Source: Vulcanimicrobiota bacterium (GTDB lineage: Bacteria; Vulcanimicrobiota; Xenobia; Xenobiales; JADMJV01). Taken from it: DNA of 46,635 nt. A model generated the notes under the pieces. That model saw only the letters and a program-made list of their open reading frames with translations, was not told where the DNA came from and made no database searches. Each line of letters begins with the position of its first letter. Position 1 is the first letter of the stretch. The stretch is taken from assembly GCA_017307785.1 (NCBI GenBank), contig JAFKGI010000056.1, positions 1-46,635 on the forward strand. Direction: 5' to 3'. Shown here one piece after another: positions 17,070-25,620 of this stretch. The position numbers and the translations under genes were made by a program.

Positions 17070-17693
17070 ATGAGAATGAAGATTCTCCAGAGTCCGTCCT
17101 GGCAGTTCGCGCCCCGTCGCTGGGCTGCCCCTGCTGACGAGCAGCGCCGTCTGGACGACAAAGAGCACAACCTCGAGCAGTTGCGCTCCGAACATCCCCT
17201 GGTTTCGCGCGCCGTGGAAGTGATGCAGATGGGCAGCTGGATTGCCGCTTCCCAGGCTCAAGGTTCCCCCTGGACGGAGGCCTCGGCGGGATTTTCCGGC
17301 CTGACCTCGGTCGCTTCTGCCGCCTGGGGTATCAACAAACTGGCCAACGGGCAATCCACTCTGGATCGGGTAGAAGGGCTGGGACACCTGGCTCTCTCCG
17401 CCGCTTATGGCGCCGACGCAGTGGGTCTGATGCGCCCCGGCCAGGCCTGGGTGCAGCAGGTCAGCAATCCCACCAGCGCCGTGGCCGCCGGCTGCGAAAT
17501 CTTGCTGGGAGGAGCCGACCTGGTGCGCGGCTTGCGCGAGGACAATCAGGCTCGCGTCTGGACGGGAGCCGCCGGCATCCTCTCCGGAGCAGCTCTGGCC
17601 ACCAGCCTGGTCGCACCCGGTGCCACCGGCTTTGCCCAGGCGGTGGCCATCATGAGTATGGCCGCTCGCCAATCGGTGCTGGGCGCCCGCTAA
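17070..17693 (+). CDS. Hydrophobic helical protein of unknown function
   Basis: A 207-residue protein with a charged helix at about 22-42 (Asp, Glu, Arg, Lys), then mostly Ala, Gly, Leu and Val helices (for example 67-88, 102-118, 138-150 and 162-200). The composition suggests insertion into, or packing against, a membrane, but there is no signal peptide. A second ATG (17076) gives MKIL, the same first four residues as the RUS-family protein upstream. Neither start has a good Shine-Dalgarno sequence or a TANNNT at the usual spacing. The gene converges on the alpha/beta hydrolase gene with five bases between them. I do not recognise a family. Confidence 0.65.
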   Translation: MRMKILQSPSWQFAPRRWAAPADEQRRLDDKEHNLEQLRSEHPLVSRAVEVMQMGSWIAASQAQGSPWTEASAGFSGLTSVASAAWGINKLANGQSTLDRVEGLGHLALSAAYGADAVGLMRPGQAWVQQVSNPTSAVAAGCEILLGGADLVRGLREDNQARVWTGAAGILSGAALATSLVAPGATGFAQAVAIMSMAARQSVLGAR

Positions 17694-17698
17694 CTTTC

Positions 17699-19027
17699 TT
17701 ACTTCAGGTCGTTGGCGGCTGCGAAGTCGATCAAGGTTTCCGCGATCTTGGGATTCCAGTCCAGCGAAACGTGTCCGCCGTTGTCGAAAATCCGGGTGAT
17801 CTCGAGTTTGCCGGAGTTGGTTTCCAATTTGCGCAGCGTCTCGACGTCATTGCGGTTCAAGATGTAGTCGTCGGCCGCCCCCACCGTCAGGATCGGCGTC
17901 TCATCGACCGCTTCCATGGCGTGCGTAAAGCTATACTTGTCGGCCATCTGCCCGGGAGTCAGGTGGTTTTGTTCCAACCAGCTGTCCTTGCTCAACCATT
18001 GATCGGAGAACTGCCTGTAGGTGATGTTCTCCACGATCTTCTTGTGCTCTTGGCGCATCTTGAACTTCTTGGTCAGACCCGCCTGCTTGTATTCTTCGGT
18101 GTTCATCGGCAGCAGGTTATGACCGAACTGAGTATCCACGATCTCGACCAGCTCCTTGAGCGAGTCGCGACTGCCGTATTTGTCGGCGATCTCGATCTCA
18201 TCCACATTGCTGCCCGTGGTATGACCCGAAAGTTCGCTCTGATAAAAGCCGTGGTAGCCATATTTCTTGACGTCGCGCTTGTACTTGAGCCCGGTATCGG
18301 AAGTGGTGGCGGTGCCGTCTTTGTACAGTTCTCGCAGATCGTCGAGCTGAAGCATGGAGTGTTCCAGATTCTCGGGCGGGGAGATGGCCACAAAGTTGCC
18401 GTCGATCAGGCGCTCCGGGCTCTCCTCATCCAGACGAATCAGGTTAGCGCCGTGCAGACCACCGTAGGAATAGCCGGCCACGGAAATGCTGGTGAAGAAC
18501 TCGGGATAGCGGTCGCGCAAATTCTCCAGAATCTCGCGGGTGGCCATTGCGTCGACTCGCGGATTTCCCGGGTGGTGAATGGGCATGTCCTCGAGCATAT
18601 CTTTGCTCATCGAGTTGGGCAGACAGACATAGTTCATACCCCGCTCCAGGGCCAGTTTCTTGAGCAGGTTGGCGTGGGAACTGGTGCCGCTGCTGTGAAT
18701 ACCGGGCAAGACCACCAGCATGGGAACAAAGGGACCGTTCTGGAAGCCCATCAGGACCTCCACGTCTTCCTTGTAGAAGTTGGGCACCTGAACGGCGATC
18801 TTTTCCTCGCCCTTGGGCAGTTCGACCTGGCTGGCGGCAATGGATCCGGCCACGCTGGCGACATACGGATCGAGCTTCTGGTAATCCAGGCGAGCCACTT
18901 CTCGCCGCACATCCGCGATGCTGCGGGGTAGCGGTTCGTCGGCACGAGAACCGATTTCCACTTTTTCGCCCTGGCCGGGCTCGGGCTTGATCAGGGCTTC
19001 CCATTCCGGGAGGCTGGGAGCTTTCAT
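17699..19027 (-). CDS. Cytoplasmic alpha/beta hydrolase, 442 aa
   Basis: The nucleophile elbow is GYSYGG (185-190, Ser187), a candidate acid is Asp386 or Asp387 in VGAADDYIL, and the catalytic His is His419 in NGGHVSLDW, so the triad looks complete. LPGIHSSGTSSHAN (108-121) carries the oxyanion loop. The N-terminal 95 residues are polar and have no signal peptide; the insert between Ser and Asp is long (about 200 residues), which suggests a large lid. The overall plan resembles YheT/ABHD-type esterases, but the substrate is unknown. I placed the start at the ATG encoding MKAPSLPEW; a GTG at 19051 would add eight residues, and neither has a Shine-Dalgarno sequence. Confidence 0.8.
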   Translation of the reverse strand: MKAPSLPEWEALIKPEPGQGEKVEIGSRADEPLPRSIADVRREVARLDYQKLDPYVASVAGSIAASQVELPKGEEKIAVQVPNFYKEDVEVLMGFQNGPFVPMLVVLPGIHSSGTSSHANLLKKLALERGMNYVCLPNSMSKDMLEDMPIHHPGNPRVDAMATREILENLRDRYPEFFTSISVAGYSYGGLHGANLIRLDEESPERLIDGNFVAISPPENLEHSMLQLDDLRELYKDGTATTSDTGLKYKRDVKKYGYHGFYQSELSGHTTGSNVDEIEIADKYGSRDSLKELVEIVDTQFGHNLLPMNTEEYKQAGLTKKFKMRQEHKKIVENITYRQFSDQWLSKDSWLEQNHLTPGQMADKYSFTHAMEAVDETPILTVGAADDYILNRNDVETLRKLETNSGKLEITRIFDNGGHVSLDWNPKIAETLIDFAAANDLK

Positions 19028-19155
19028 GGGCGGACGACTGCTAATAACCACGTAACTACTCTGCCACAGACGCCCCCCGTAGTTGGAAACAGGTCGTTAA
19101 CTTGGCGACGCGGCCGGCTGGGAGGCGACCGTGCCGGCAAGCCGAACGCACGGCG

Positions 19156-19668
19156 ATGTCGATCCAAGACTTGATTCGGACCAAGCGCGCCGTGCGCGAT
19201 TTTGTGAAACAACCGATTTCCTCAGAAGTCCAACTGGCCATCCTGGAAGCGGGTCGTCGAGCACCCTCGGCCATGAACCGCCAGCCCTGGACCTTCCTGG
19301 CCCTGACCGATCCGGAAAAGCTCGAGCAGCTGGGAGAAGTCTCCGGTCACGCCGGACACCTGGCCAATGCCGCCTTCGGAATTGTCCTGCTGATTCCGGA
19401 GGGCCATTGGCCCGTTTTCGATGCTGGCCAGGTCTCCGCTTACATGCAACTGGCCGCCTGGGATCTGGGGGTTGCCTCCTGCGTCGGCTCTTTTGTAGAT
19501 CCCGCGGCGGCGCGCGCCATCCTGGAATATCCTGAGGAATTGCGGCCGGTCTGCTGCCTTTCTTTCGGCTATCCCCCCAAAGATGCGGAAGGTCCGCCGC
19601 GCCGGGGCGGGCGCAAACTCCTCCACGAGATCGTCCATTGGAACAAATGGGGCACAACTTTGCCATAA
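19156..19668 (+). CDS. Nitroreductase-family flavoprotein
   Basis: A 170-residue protein with the hallmarks of FMN-dependent nitroreductases: RTKRAVRDF (8-16), where Arg residues bind the FMN phosphate, then GRRAPSAMNRQPW (the SxxNxQPW signature) and the C-terminal GYPPKDAEGPPRRG. It likely reduces quinones, nitro compounds or related acceptors with NAD(P)H in the cytoplasm, usually as a dimer. It is at the short end of the family. The ATG at 19156 was chosen because the conserved part starts there; the frame stays open for 54 bases upstream. No clear Shine-Dalgarno sequence is visible. Confidence 0.88.
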   Translation: MSIQDLIRTKRAVRDFVKQPISSEVQLAILEAGRRAPSAMNRQPWTFLALTDPEKLEQLGEVSGHAGHLANAAFGIVLLIPEGHWPVFDAGQVSAYMQLAAWDLGVASCVGSFVDPAAARAILEYPEELRPVCCLSFGYPPKDAEGPPRRGGRKLLHEIVHWNKWGTTLP

Positions 19669-19754
19669 CTCGGCAACATCTGAGGCATTCGGTAGAGATT
19701 TGGTAGAACGGCCCTGGTTATCCTGACGGCAACCCAATCAGGAGGTATGCAACC

Positions 19755-20426
19755 ATGGAAATCTCTCCCACCAGCAACGAACTCGCCTGGATTCAACCCC
19801 TACCCCGTCGCTTACCCGAACCCCTCGAGTGCCATGAGGGGATCATCGACCGAGTGGACCTGAGCCCGCAAGCCAGCGGAGAGCCGGTGCCGCAGAACGT
19901 CGACCTGCCCGAAGTCGCCTTTCAGCCTCACAAACTGCCGGCGGCCTTTCGCGGGCAACTCCCGCTGCCGCGCAAACTGGACCTGCATAGCCTGGAGGCC
20001 GGCCCACGAGTGGCTCGCGATGCTCGCCGCCTGGAGGGAACGCCGGCCGTCGAACTAACCGGGAAGCTCCGCGGCTTCCGAAACACCACCGGTATGTCGG
20101 AGACCAGCTACGGAACCAACAATCAATGCGCGAACTTCGTCTCGACTTTCGCACATCGCCTCGGACTGAAGGGCCATTTTCTGGTCGTTCCCGACCTGGA
20201 AAGAGCGCTCCAGAAACAAGGTTGGCAACGAGTTTCCGCTGCCGAGGCCCGTCCTGGGGACGTGTGGATGTCCGATAGCCACACCGAACTGGTCACCGGC
20301 CGCGAAAGAGGGCGGCCACGCCTGACCGGCTCCAACAACGGTGGCAATAGCTATCAGACCATCTCAGGGCATACCCAGGCCAGCGGACGGTTCTACACGC
20401 GCCCGATCTGGCGTGACCAGCACTAG
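19755..20426 (+). CDS. CHAP/NlpC-like Cys-His amidase without signal peptide
   Basis: A 223-residue protein. Residues 1-100 are polar, Pro-rich and probably unstructured, with no signal peptide. Residues about 105-215 look like a papain-fold CHAP or NlpC/P60 domain: the nucleophile Cys125 in NNQCANFVS, the motif ARPGDVWM (165-172), the catalytic His176 in SHTELV, and GSNNGG (192-197) as a possible third site. These enzymes cut peptide bonds in peptidoglycan. Without a Sec signal, export would need another route such as type III secretion, phage-like release or cell lysis. The Shine-Dalgarno sequence is strong (AGGAGG, about 19740). The 3' end overlaps the opposite small gene by 63 bases. Confidence 0.75.
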   Translation: MEISPTSNELAWIQPLPRRLPEPLECHEGIIDRVDLSPQASGEPVPQNVDLPEVAFQPHKLPAAFRGQLPLPRKLDLHSLEAGPRVARDARRLEGTPAVELTGKLRGFRNTTGMSETSYGTNNQCANFVSTFAHRLGLKGHFLVVPDLERALQKQGWQRVSAAEARPGDVWMSDSHTELVTGRERGRPRLTGSNNGGNSYQTISGHTQASGRFYTRPIWRDQH

Positions 20427-20591
20427 GTGTGGACGTCCTGGCGCGTCATAGCAGGCGGCCATAGCGGCCTCCTCGATTTCGATCTGGGCCCAAATCTGGT
20501 CCAACTCGGCCTGGCTGACGTGTCGAGGCTCGCGTTCGAAGCGCTTTCTGCGACTCGGGGTATTCCATATCAATCCGTCCGGGCTTTTCAT
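20364..20591 (-). CDS. Small hypothetical protein, 75 aa
   Basis: A short polar protein, basic at the N-terminus (SRRKRFEREPRHVS) and with an acidic helix after it (QAELDQIWAQIEIEEAAMAA). I do not recognise it. A good GGAGG lies about seven bases before the chosen ATG, and this is the main reason to accept it and to prefer this start over an in-frame one six codons upstream. It is convergent with, and overlaps by 63 bases, the amidase gene. A spurious frame is possible. Confidence 0.5.
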   Translation of the reverse strand: MKSPDGLIWNTPSRRKRFEREPRHVSQAELDQIWAQIEIEEAAMAACYDAPGRPHLVLVTPDRARVEPSAGLGMP

Positions 20592-20684
20592 CGAAACCTC
20601 CGACTCCACCCTGTCATATGTTCACCTATCCCTGTCAAGAGGGTGGTGACATTTTTTTCGGCCAGAGGTGGTCCGGAGATAAGG

Positions 20685-21632
20685 TCAATCGGATCCAACG
20701 TAGGTTTCGGGAAAAATCAGGCGGGCTTCCGTCAGGTGTTCCTCGGCCCGACCTTGAGTGCGACGGCTCAGGTGAAAGAGTTGCAGTCGTTCACAACCCA
20801 ATTCCCTGGCCAGCGAAGCAGCCTCGTTAGCGGTCGAATGCAGTTTTGTCTCGGCAAGCTCGCGTTGCGACTCGAGGAAAGCCGCTTCGCACCAGAGCAC
20901 GCGGGTGGGACCGAAGGCATCGACCACCCGGCTTCTCGTGGCCGGATCCAGGCGCGTATCCGTGATGTAGGCCAGCTGATGAGTGGGGACCGGTCGCAAC
21001 CATTCCGCCAGCTCGGCCAGCCTACGCTCCTCCCCGGCCACCGTGAGCACTCCCTCCCGTTGGCCGGCAGCAACCGCTTCTTTGAGCGCGCTAATCCAGG
21101 GGCCGGGCGGATAAGGGCAGTCCTCGCGAAATCGATACGATCTGGGAGATTCCAGACGATAGCCCAGACAGGGCACCCCGTGTTCCAGTTCCACCCAGCG
21201 CAAGCTCCAATTTTCCAAGGACGGTAGTCCCGATGGAGCCTCGTGGCCGACAAAACGCTGGCTACAGGGGAAGTGGCGGCTGTCCCACTGGCTGCCCGTC
21301 CACTCATAACCCTCCACCACAAACTGCGAACGCGAAACCAGATTCCAGGCGTAGCCGGCCAGACGACCGGCCAGCATGTCCAGAATTCCGCGCGGGCCGA
21401 GAATTCGCAGCGGGCGCTCGCCGAACAGCTGAGCGCGCATCAAAGCATCCAGTCCGATCCAGTGATCGATGTGCGCGTGGCTGACAAAAACCGTATCAAT
21501 TTGCAACAACTCATGCAAGGAAAGTGCGTGTAGATCCCCGCAGTCCAGAAGCCAGCGCTGCGCTAACTGGGGCAGCGAAAGCAGCAAGGCCGGGTCGTGG
21601 TGGATCGGATTCACCAGGCGACAATGAAACAT
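20685..21632 (-). CDS. RNase Z-like metallo-beta-lactamase-fold hydrolase
   Basis: A 315-residue MBL-fold protein. The metal motif HxHxDH is intact as HAHIDH (52-57), preceded by LLDCGD (28-33). The later features HGVPCLGYRLE, YITDTR and LFHLSRR match the RNase Z/ElaC pattern (HGxxxxGY, the metal-bridging Asp and the last His). RNase Z trims tRNA 3' ends, but many relatives act on other phosphodiesters. The usual flexible exosite arm is not evident, so tRNase activity is not certain. The start was put where the conserved fold begins; the frame is open for 62 more codons upstream, overlapping the TPR gene. The two genes are divergent. Confidence 0.82.
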   Translation of the reverse strand: MFHCRLVNPIHHDPALLLSLPQLAQRWLLDCGDLHALSLHELLQIDTVFVSHAHIDHWIGLDALMRAQLFGERPLRILGPRGILDMLAGRLAGYAWNLVSRSQFVVEGYEWTGSQWDSRHFPCSQRFVGHEAPSGLPSLENWSLRWVELEHGVPCLGYRLESPRSYRFREDCPYPPGPWISALKEAVAAGQREGVLTVAGEERRLAELAEWLRPVPTHQLAYITDTRLDPATRSRVVDAFGPTRVLWCEAAFLESQRELAETKLHSTANEAASLARELGCERLQLFHLSRRTQGRAEEHLTEARLIFPETYVGSD

Positions 21633-21674
21633 CGACCAGGCTTGGCGGAAGGGTGTGGCGGATCCTTGAGTTGG

Positions 21675-22886
21675 ATGGAAAGTTTGACGAGCGCTCAGGA
21701 AGCGCTCGGCTCCTACAGCTTTGAACGATGTCTGGAATGGCTCAAGCATGCCATGCCCGATTGCCAGGCTGACCCCGTAAAACGCAGCCTGCTGCTGAAC
21801 AACATGGGTGTCTATCACCGCAAGAACGGCAACCCCGAGAAGGCCGTGCGCTTCTTTGAGCAGGCTTTACAAGACTGCGACCCGAGCTGGCTGCGGGGAA
21901 GAGTCTTCGCCAACTGGGGCGTGCTGGAGCATCGCAGAGGCAATCTGGTGGCGGCGCGCAGACTCTATCAGGATGCCCTCAACTGCTGTTCTCAACCGCT
22001 CGAAGACGAGAAAGCGGTCGTTCGCTTGTGCATTAACTTTGCCTGGCTACACGTCCAGCAGGACCGGGGAGTGCAGGCGGATACGCTGCTGCGACGAGCC
22101 CGCAGCCTGATGGCCAAGTATCCGGACGATGCGATGCTGGAGTGCCGCTACCATCTGGCCATGGGACGAGCGGCCATGGCCGGCAAGCGCCTGGCCAAGG
22201 CCGAGGTAGACTTCGTGCAGGCCATCCGGGTGGTGCAAAAACTGGATTTTTTCGAACCCGTGCTGCTGGCGCAATGTCGTGCGGCCCTGGCCAACTGCTA
22301 CTCCGTGCAGGCCTTTGGCCAGCTGGACGGGTCGGAAACCAGGCGGGATGGAATGGAGCGTGGCGAACAAGCCGAGAATCTCTTCCAGGAGGCGTTCGAA
22401 CTGCTGGAGGGAGCCGACCAGGCCGACAGTCTCGAAGCGATCGAGGCCCTATCGCTGGCCGTCGACCACTCGATCCGAACCGCTCATTGGGAAGCTGCCG
22501 AGACTCGAGTGCAAAAACTCTTGGAACTGGTGACGGCTCTCGAGCACCTGGAAATCGGCCTGCGCATCAGCGCCTGGGAACGTGCCACCCAGATTCTGCG
22601 TCAGGTCGGCAAGAGCCAACTGGCGGAACGCGCCCAGCGTCGCCATACGGCACTCATTCAGGAGCAGCGAGCGAAAGCCACCACCTTGCGCGAAGCTCCC
22701 TCCGGCGAGCCCAAGGAGAGCTCGCCGGTGCAGGAGCCCCCGCTTCCTGAGCCGCCGCCTCCGGCCGAACCGACACCGGAGGAGCCTAAACCCTCGAGAG
22801 CGCCTGTGCTGCGCAAAGCAAACAAAGCAGACTCCAGCGCGAAGGACCCAAAAACCAGGCTGCCTCGCAAGCCGCCGCCCCCATAG
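21675..22886 (+). CDS. TPR-repeat protein with Pro-rich tail
   Basis: A 403-residue protein. From about residue 15 to 340 it consists of tetratricopeptide-type helix pairs, for example NNMGVYHRKNGNPEKAVRFF, NWGVLEHRRGNLVAARRLY and MGRAAMAGKRLAKAEVDF. The last 60 residues are Pro, Lys and Glu rich (PLPEPPPPAEPTPEEPKP), a flexible charged tail. No membrane segment or signal peptide is present, so a cytoplasmic scaffold for protein contacts is likely. The ATG lacks a Shine-Dalgarno sequence. It lies 42 bases from the divergent RNase Z-like gene and 39 bases before the kinase gene. Partner unknown. Confidence 0.82.
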   Translation: MESLTSAQEALGSYSFERCLEWLKHAMPDCQADPVKRSLLLNNMGVYHRKNGNPEKAVRFFEQALQDCDPSWLRGRVFANWGVLEHRRGNLVAARRLYQDALNCCSQPLEDEKAVVRLCINFAWLHVQQDRGVQADTLLRRARSLMAKYPDDAMLECRYHLAMGRAAMAGKRLAKAEVDFVQAIRVVQKLDFFEPVLLAQCRAALANCYSVQAFGQLDGSETRRDGMERGEQAENLFQEAFELLEGADQADSLEAIEALSLAVDHSIRTAHWEAAETRVQKLLELVTALEHLEIGLRISAWERATQILRQVGKSQLAERAQRRHTALIQEQRAKATTLREAPSGEPKESSPVQEPPLPEPPPPAEPTPEEPKPSRAPVLRKANKADSSAKDPKTRLPRKPPPP

Positions 22887-22913
22887 CGGGAAAAAGTTAC
22901 GGACCCCGGCTGC

Positions 22914-22919
22914 TAGATT
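22914..22919 (+). promoter_or_regulatory. TANNNT -10 element of the P-loop kinase gene
   Basis: TAGATT is followed by 6 bases and the ATG at 22926. No Shine-Dalgarno sequence is present. A leaderless start is likely. Confidence 0.45.
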
Positions 22920-22925
22920 GGGACC

Positions 22926-23519
22926 ATGAACGAATGGATCTCGGCCTACAGCAACCACACCCTGTTCACCCAGACCTCCTGGATCGTCCTTTGCTGGGGA
23001 GCGCCGGCAGCGGGAAAGAGCACCGTCGCCCGTGAGTTCTGCCAGCGTCACCAATTGCCCCGGCTTTCTTCCGATGCGGTCAATCACGCTCTGATCGGGG
23101 ACCGCTTTCAGGCGGAACTACGCCCCGCTATCTACGAAGGTCTCCTGGCGATGGCCGGGGCCATTCTACAGCGCGGTGGACGCCTGGTGCTGGACGGCAC
23201 TTTTCTGGACTTGGAATCCAGGAATCAGGTGCGAAAGCTAGCCGAACAGCACGGCGCCGTTTCTCTCTCGCTCCAAGTCCAATGCTCGCTGGGCGAACGA
23301 CTGCGGCGCAACGCTTTGAGGCCGGACAGCGAACGCGTGCCGGTGGACTGGCTGCATCGCGCCCATTGTCGGGCGGCCTTAGGCGGGCAGGGAGAGCTGG
23401 CGGTGGACAGCCAGCGGTTTTCAGCTCCGGCCGCCGTGGATTTTCTCGAAGAGATTTTATTGCGCAAATTACGCCGAACCCATGGCTTGCGGCGCAGGCG
23501 GGCCGACATGTTATGGTAG
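22926..23519 (+). CDS. P-loop ATPase/kinase (AAA_33 type)
   Basis: A 197-residue protein with Walker A GAPAAGKST (25-33), an RLSSDAVN switch-like motif after strand 2, VLDGTFLD at the Walker B-like position, and SRNQVRKLAEQ as the following helix. This is the layout of the small P-loop kinases related to zeta toxins, polynucleotide kinases and gluconate-type kinases, which phosphorylate nucleotides, sugars or cell-wall precursors. No antitoxin-like gene lies next to it, so a toxin role is not supported. It sits just before an alpha/beta hydrolase gene. Start supported by TAGATT 6 bases upstream. Confidence 0.82.
   Translation: MNEWISAYSNHTLFTQTSWIVLCWGAPAAGKSTVAREFCQRHQLPRLSSDAVNHALIGDRFQAELRPAIYEGLLAMAGAILQRGGRLVLDGTFLDLESRNQVRKLAEQHGAVSLSLQVQCSLGERLRRNALRPDSERVPVDWLHRAHCRAALGGQGELAVDSQRFSAPAAVDFLEEILLRKLRRTHGLRRRRADMLW
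23512..23517 (+). promoter_or_regulatory. TANNNT -10 element of the hydrolase-EndoQ pair
   Basis: TATGGT is followed by 6 bases and the ATG at 23524; it lies in the last codons of the kinase gene. A weak TTGCGG 19 bases upstream is a poor -35. No Shine-Dalgarno sequence is seen. Confidence 0.45.
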
Positions 23520-23523
23520 GCGA

Positions 23524-24252
23524 ATGCAAATTCGCTACCACACTTTTGACTCCAAGAAGGCTCCCGGCCACTGGCTACACGTCAGTGAAGCAGGTCATCA
23601 GCACAAGCACACCGTGCTCATGGTGCACGGCGCCGCCGGCAATCAAAGCAATTTTGCGCCCCAGATGAAAGCCCTGAGCGATCGCTATCGGGTGGTCGCG
23701 CTGGATCTACGCGGCCATGGACGTTCACCCTGGCCCCAACCCAAGCCGACCATCGACGATTTCTATGGCGACCTGGAAGAGTTTCTGGAGTGGATGCCCG
23801 AAAAATTCTCCCTGGTAGCGCATTCCTTCGGGGGCTATCTGAGCACTCGCCTGGCGGCCCATCATCCGCATCGCGTGCAGCATCTTGCCTTGCTCAACAC
23901 GGCTCAATCCATACCCAGAACGTTTTCCTACCGACTCTTGGAGTTGATCACGCCCGGGGCGGATATGGTCCACCGCCCCGAAGCTTTCATTGCGGCCAAC
24001 ACCGAAGTGTGTAAGCATCTTCTCAGCGAAGTCTTGCAGAACTGGGATTGCACGCCGTTTTACAGCAAGATCCAGATGCCCCGCCTGACCGTGCTGGGCG
24101 CCCTCGATCCGCTGATCCCGCTGGTGCTGGGCAAGGAAAGTGCAAAAGCCCTGGGCGGAACCGTGCAAGTCTTACCCCTAGGAAACCATGTGTGCATGCA
24201 CGAGGCCCCGGCTCAGGTCAACGGCTGGCTATCGGAACTTCTCAAACAGTGA
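23524..24252 (+). CDS. Alpha/beta-fold hydrolase, 242 aa
   Basis: A compact hydrolase of the MhpC/haloperoxidase-like group. The oxyanion region is VHGAAGNQ, DLRGHGRS is the typical second loop, the nucleophile is the Ser of VAHSFGGY, the acid is the Asp of GALDPLIP, and the His is in LGNHVCMH, so the triad is complete. No signal peptide, so it acts in the cytoplasm. The substrate is unknown; relatives act on esters, epoxides or C-C bonds. Its stop codon overlaps the start of the EndoQ-like gene as GTGA, so the two proteins are made from one transcript. TATGGT 6 bases upstream supports the start. Confidence 0.85.
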   Translation: MQIRYHTFDSKKAPGHWLHVSEAGHQHKHTVLMVHGAAGNQSNFAPQMKALSDRYRVVALDLRGHGRSPWPQPKPTIDDFYGDLEEFLEWMPEKFSLVAHSFGGYLSTRLAAHHPHRVQHLALLNTAQSIPRTFSYRLLELITPGADMVHRPEAFIAANTEVCKHLLSEVLQNWDCTPFYSKIQMPRLTVLGALDPLIPLVLGKESAKALGGTVQVLPLGNHVCMHEAPAQVNGWLSELLKQ

Positions 24253-25562
24253 GCCAGCTGGATTTCGGCTTTTCCGAACCGGTTGAAGTCGAAACGCGCA
24301 ATCGCCGTGCCTACGTGCCCGTGCCCGAGAAAGGCGAAGATGGACTGCGGCGCTACTACGCCGACCTTCACGTACACATCGGTCGCAACGGGCGGGGCCA
24401 ACCGGTCAAAATCACGGCCAGCCCCGACCTGGTGCTGCACAAAGTGGTGGAGTATGCCTGGCAGCGCAAGGGACTGGACCTGGTGGGTGTGATCGACTGC
24501 GCCTGCACGGGAGTGCTCCAGGATCTGCGGGCCCTGGTGGACCGCGGTCATTTGCTGGAACTGCCCGAGGGCGGTTTGCGTCACCGCGATCAGATCACTC
24601 TGATTCCAGGGGCTGAGGTGGAAGCCGTGGAGAGTCACGGCGGCGTTTCCCACCACCTTTGCTATTTCCCGTACCTACGCAATCTCAGCGAATTCTCCAG
24701 CGTCATGCGCCGCTACATTACCAATATGGAGTTGTCTTCCCAGCGCTGCGGACTGCCGGCACGCGACCTGATGGGCGTGGTGCAGGCTTGCGGCGGCGTG
24801 CTGGTGCCGGCTCATGCCTTTACCCCTCATAAGAGCGTCTATGGCAATGCAGCCGATCGATTGAGCGACCTTTTCGGGGACCTCTTTGAAGACATTCCCG
24901 CGCTGGAGTTGGGCCTTTCCGCCACCGCCGAGCTGGCGGACCGGTTGCCGGAGCTGGCCGATAAGACTTTTGTGACCAATTCCGACGCCCACAGCCTGGA
25001 GCGGATGGCCCGTGAGTATACGGTCATGCGCCTGGCCGCGCCAAACTTCCGGGAGCTGCTGCTGGCCTGGCGTCGCCAGCAAGGCCGCCGGGTCGAAGCC
25101 AACTATGGAGTCGACCCTTCGCTCGGTCGCTATCATAGAAGCTTCTGCCTGGTCTGCGAGCAACCTCGAGTCGGCCCGGATGCCGTCCTCAAATGTCCTG
25201 AATGCGGAGCCTTTCAACGCAAAGACTTTGTGCGCGGTGTCTTTGACCGAATTCTGGAGCTCAGTTGCCTGCCCAGCAATCCGCCCGCTCATCGCCCCGA
25301 ATACATTTTGCAAGTCCCCCTCAACCAGCAGACGGGACTCGGGATGCGTCGCCTGAATCAGCTGGTCGCCGCATTCGGCAACGAAATGAACGTAATTCAC
25401 GAGGCCAACATGGCTCAGTTAGTGCCTCTGGTAGGCTACCAGCTGGCCGAACAAATCGTGGCCGCCCGCAGCGGCCAGGTAACCATGCAGGCCAGCGCCG
25501 GCGGTCGCTACGGAAAACTGATGGGAGTTGCGGCCGCTCACGATCAACTGAGCCTTTTTTAG
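24249..25562 (+). CDS. EndoQ-type PHP-domain DNA repair endonuclease
   Basis: A 437-residue PHP-fold protein. Metal ligands appear in order: DLHVH (39-43), Asp83 in VIDC, Glu123 in GAEVE, His189 in PAHAF, and Asp246/His248 in NSDAH. ELGLSA, SSQR and NYGVDPSLGRYH are typical of the EndoQ family, as is the zinc ribbon LVCEQ then CPECG (Cys300, Cys303, Cys316, Cys319). The C-terminal half ends with helix-hairpin-helix-like sequence near LVPLVGYQLAEQIV. EndoQ, known from Thermococcales and Bacillus, nicks DNA 5' of deaminated bases (uracil, hypoxanthine) and abasic sites. The GTG start overlaps the previous stop by four bases. Confidence 0.88.
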   Translation: MSQLDFGFSEPVEVETRNRRAYVPVPEKGEDGLRRYYADLHVHIGRNGRGQPVKITASPDLVLHKVVEYAWQRKGLDLVGVIDCACTGVLQDLRALVDRGHLLELPEGGLRHRDQITLIPGAEVEAVESHGGVSHHLCYFPYLRNLSEFSSVMRRYITNMELSSQRCGLPARDLMGVVQACGGVLVPAHAFTPHKSVYGNAADRLSDLFGDLFEDIPALELGLSATAELADRLPELADKTFVTNSDAHSLERMAREYTVMRLAAPNFRELLLAWRRQQGRRVEANYGVDPSLGRYHRSFCLVCEQPRVGPDAVLKCPECGAFQRKDFVRGVFDRILELSCLPSNPPAHRPEYILQVPLNQQTGLGMRRLNQLVAAFGNEMNVIHEANMAQLVPLVGYQLAEQIVAARSGQVTMQASAGGRYGKLMGVAAAHDQLSLF

Positions 25563-25620
25563 GCTGCAGGAGGTTGAAAAACATTCAAGAAAGTGGGCGG
25601 AGAATTTAAGGAGGATCCTT

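Noticed and set aside
17771..18931. Antisense open frame of 386 codons opposite the alpha/beta hydrolase
   Set aside because: It reads as plausible hydrophobic protein but mirrors the codon pattern of the hydrolase, which has a full catalytic triad; no start signals on the antisense strand.
20613..20638. Minus-strand TTGACA with TATGAC upstream of the 75-aa gene
   Set aside because: The spacer is only 14 bases, too short for a normal promoter.
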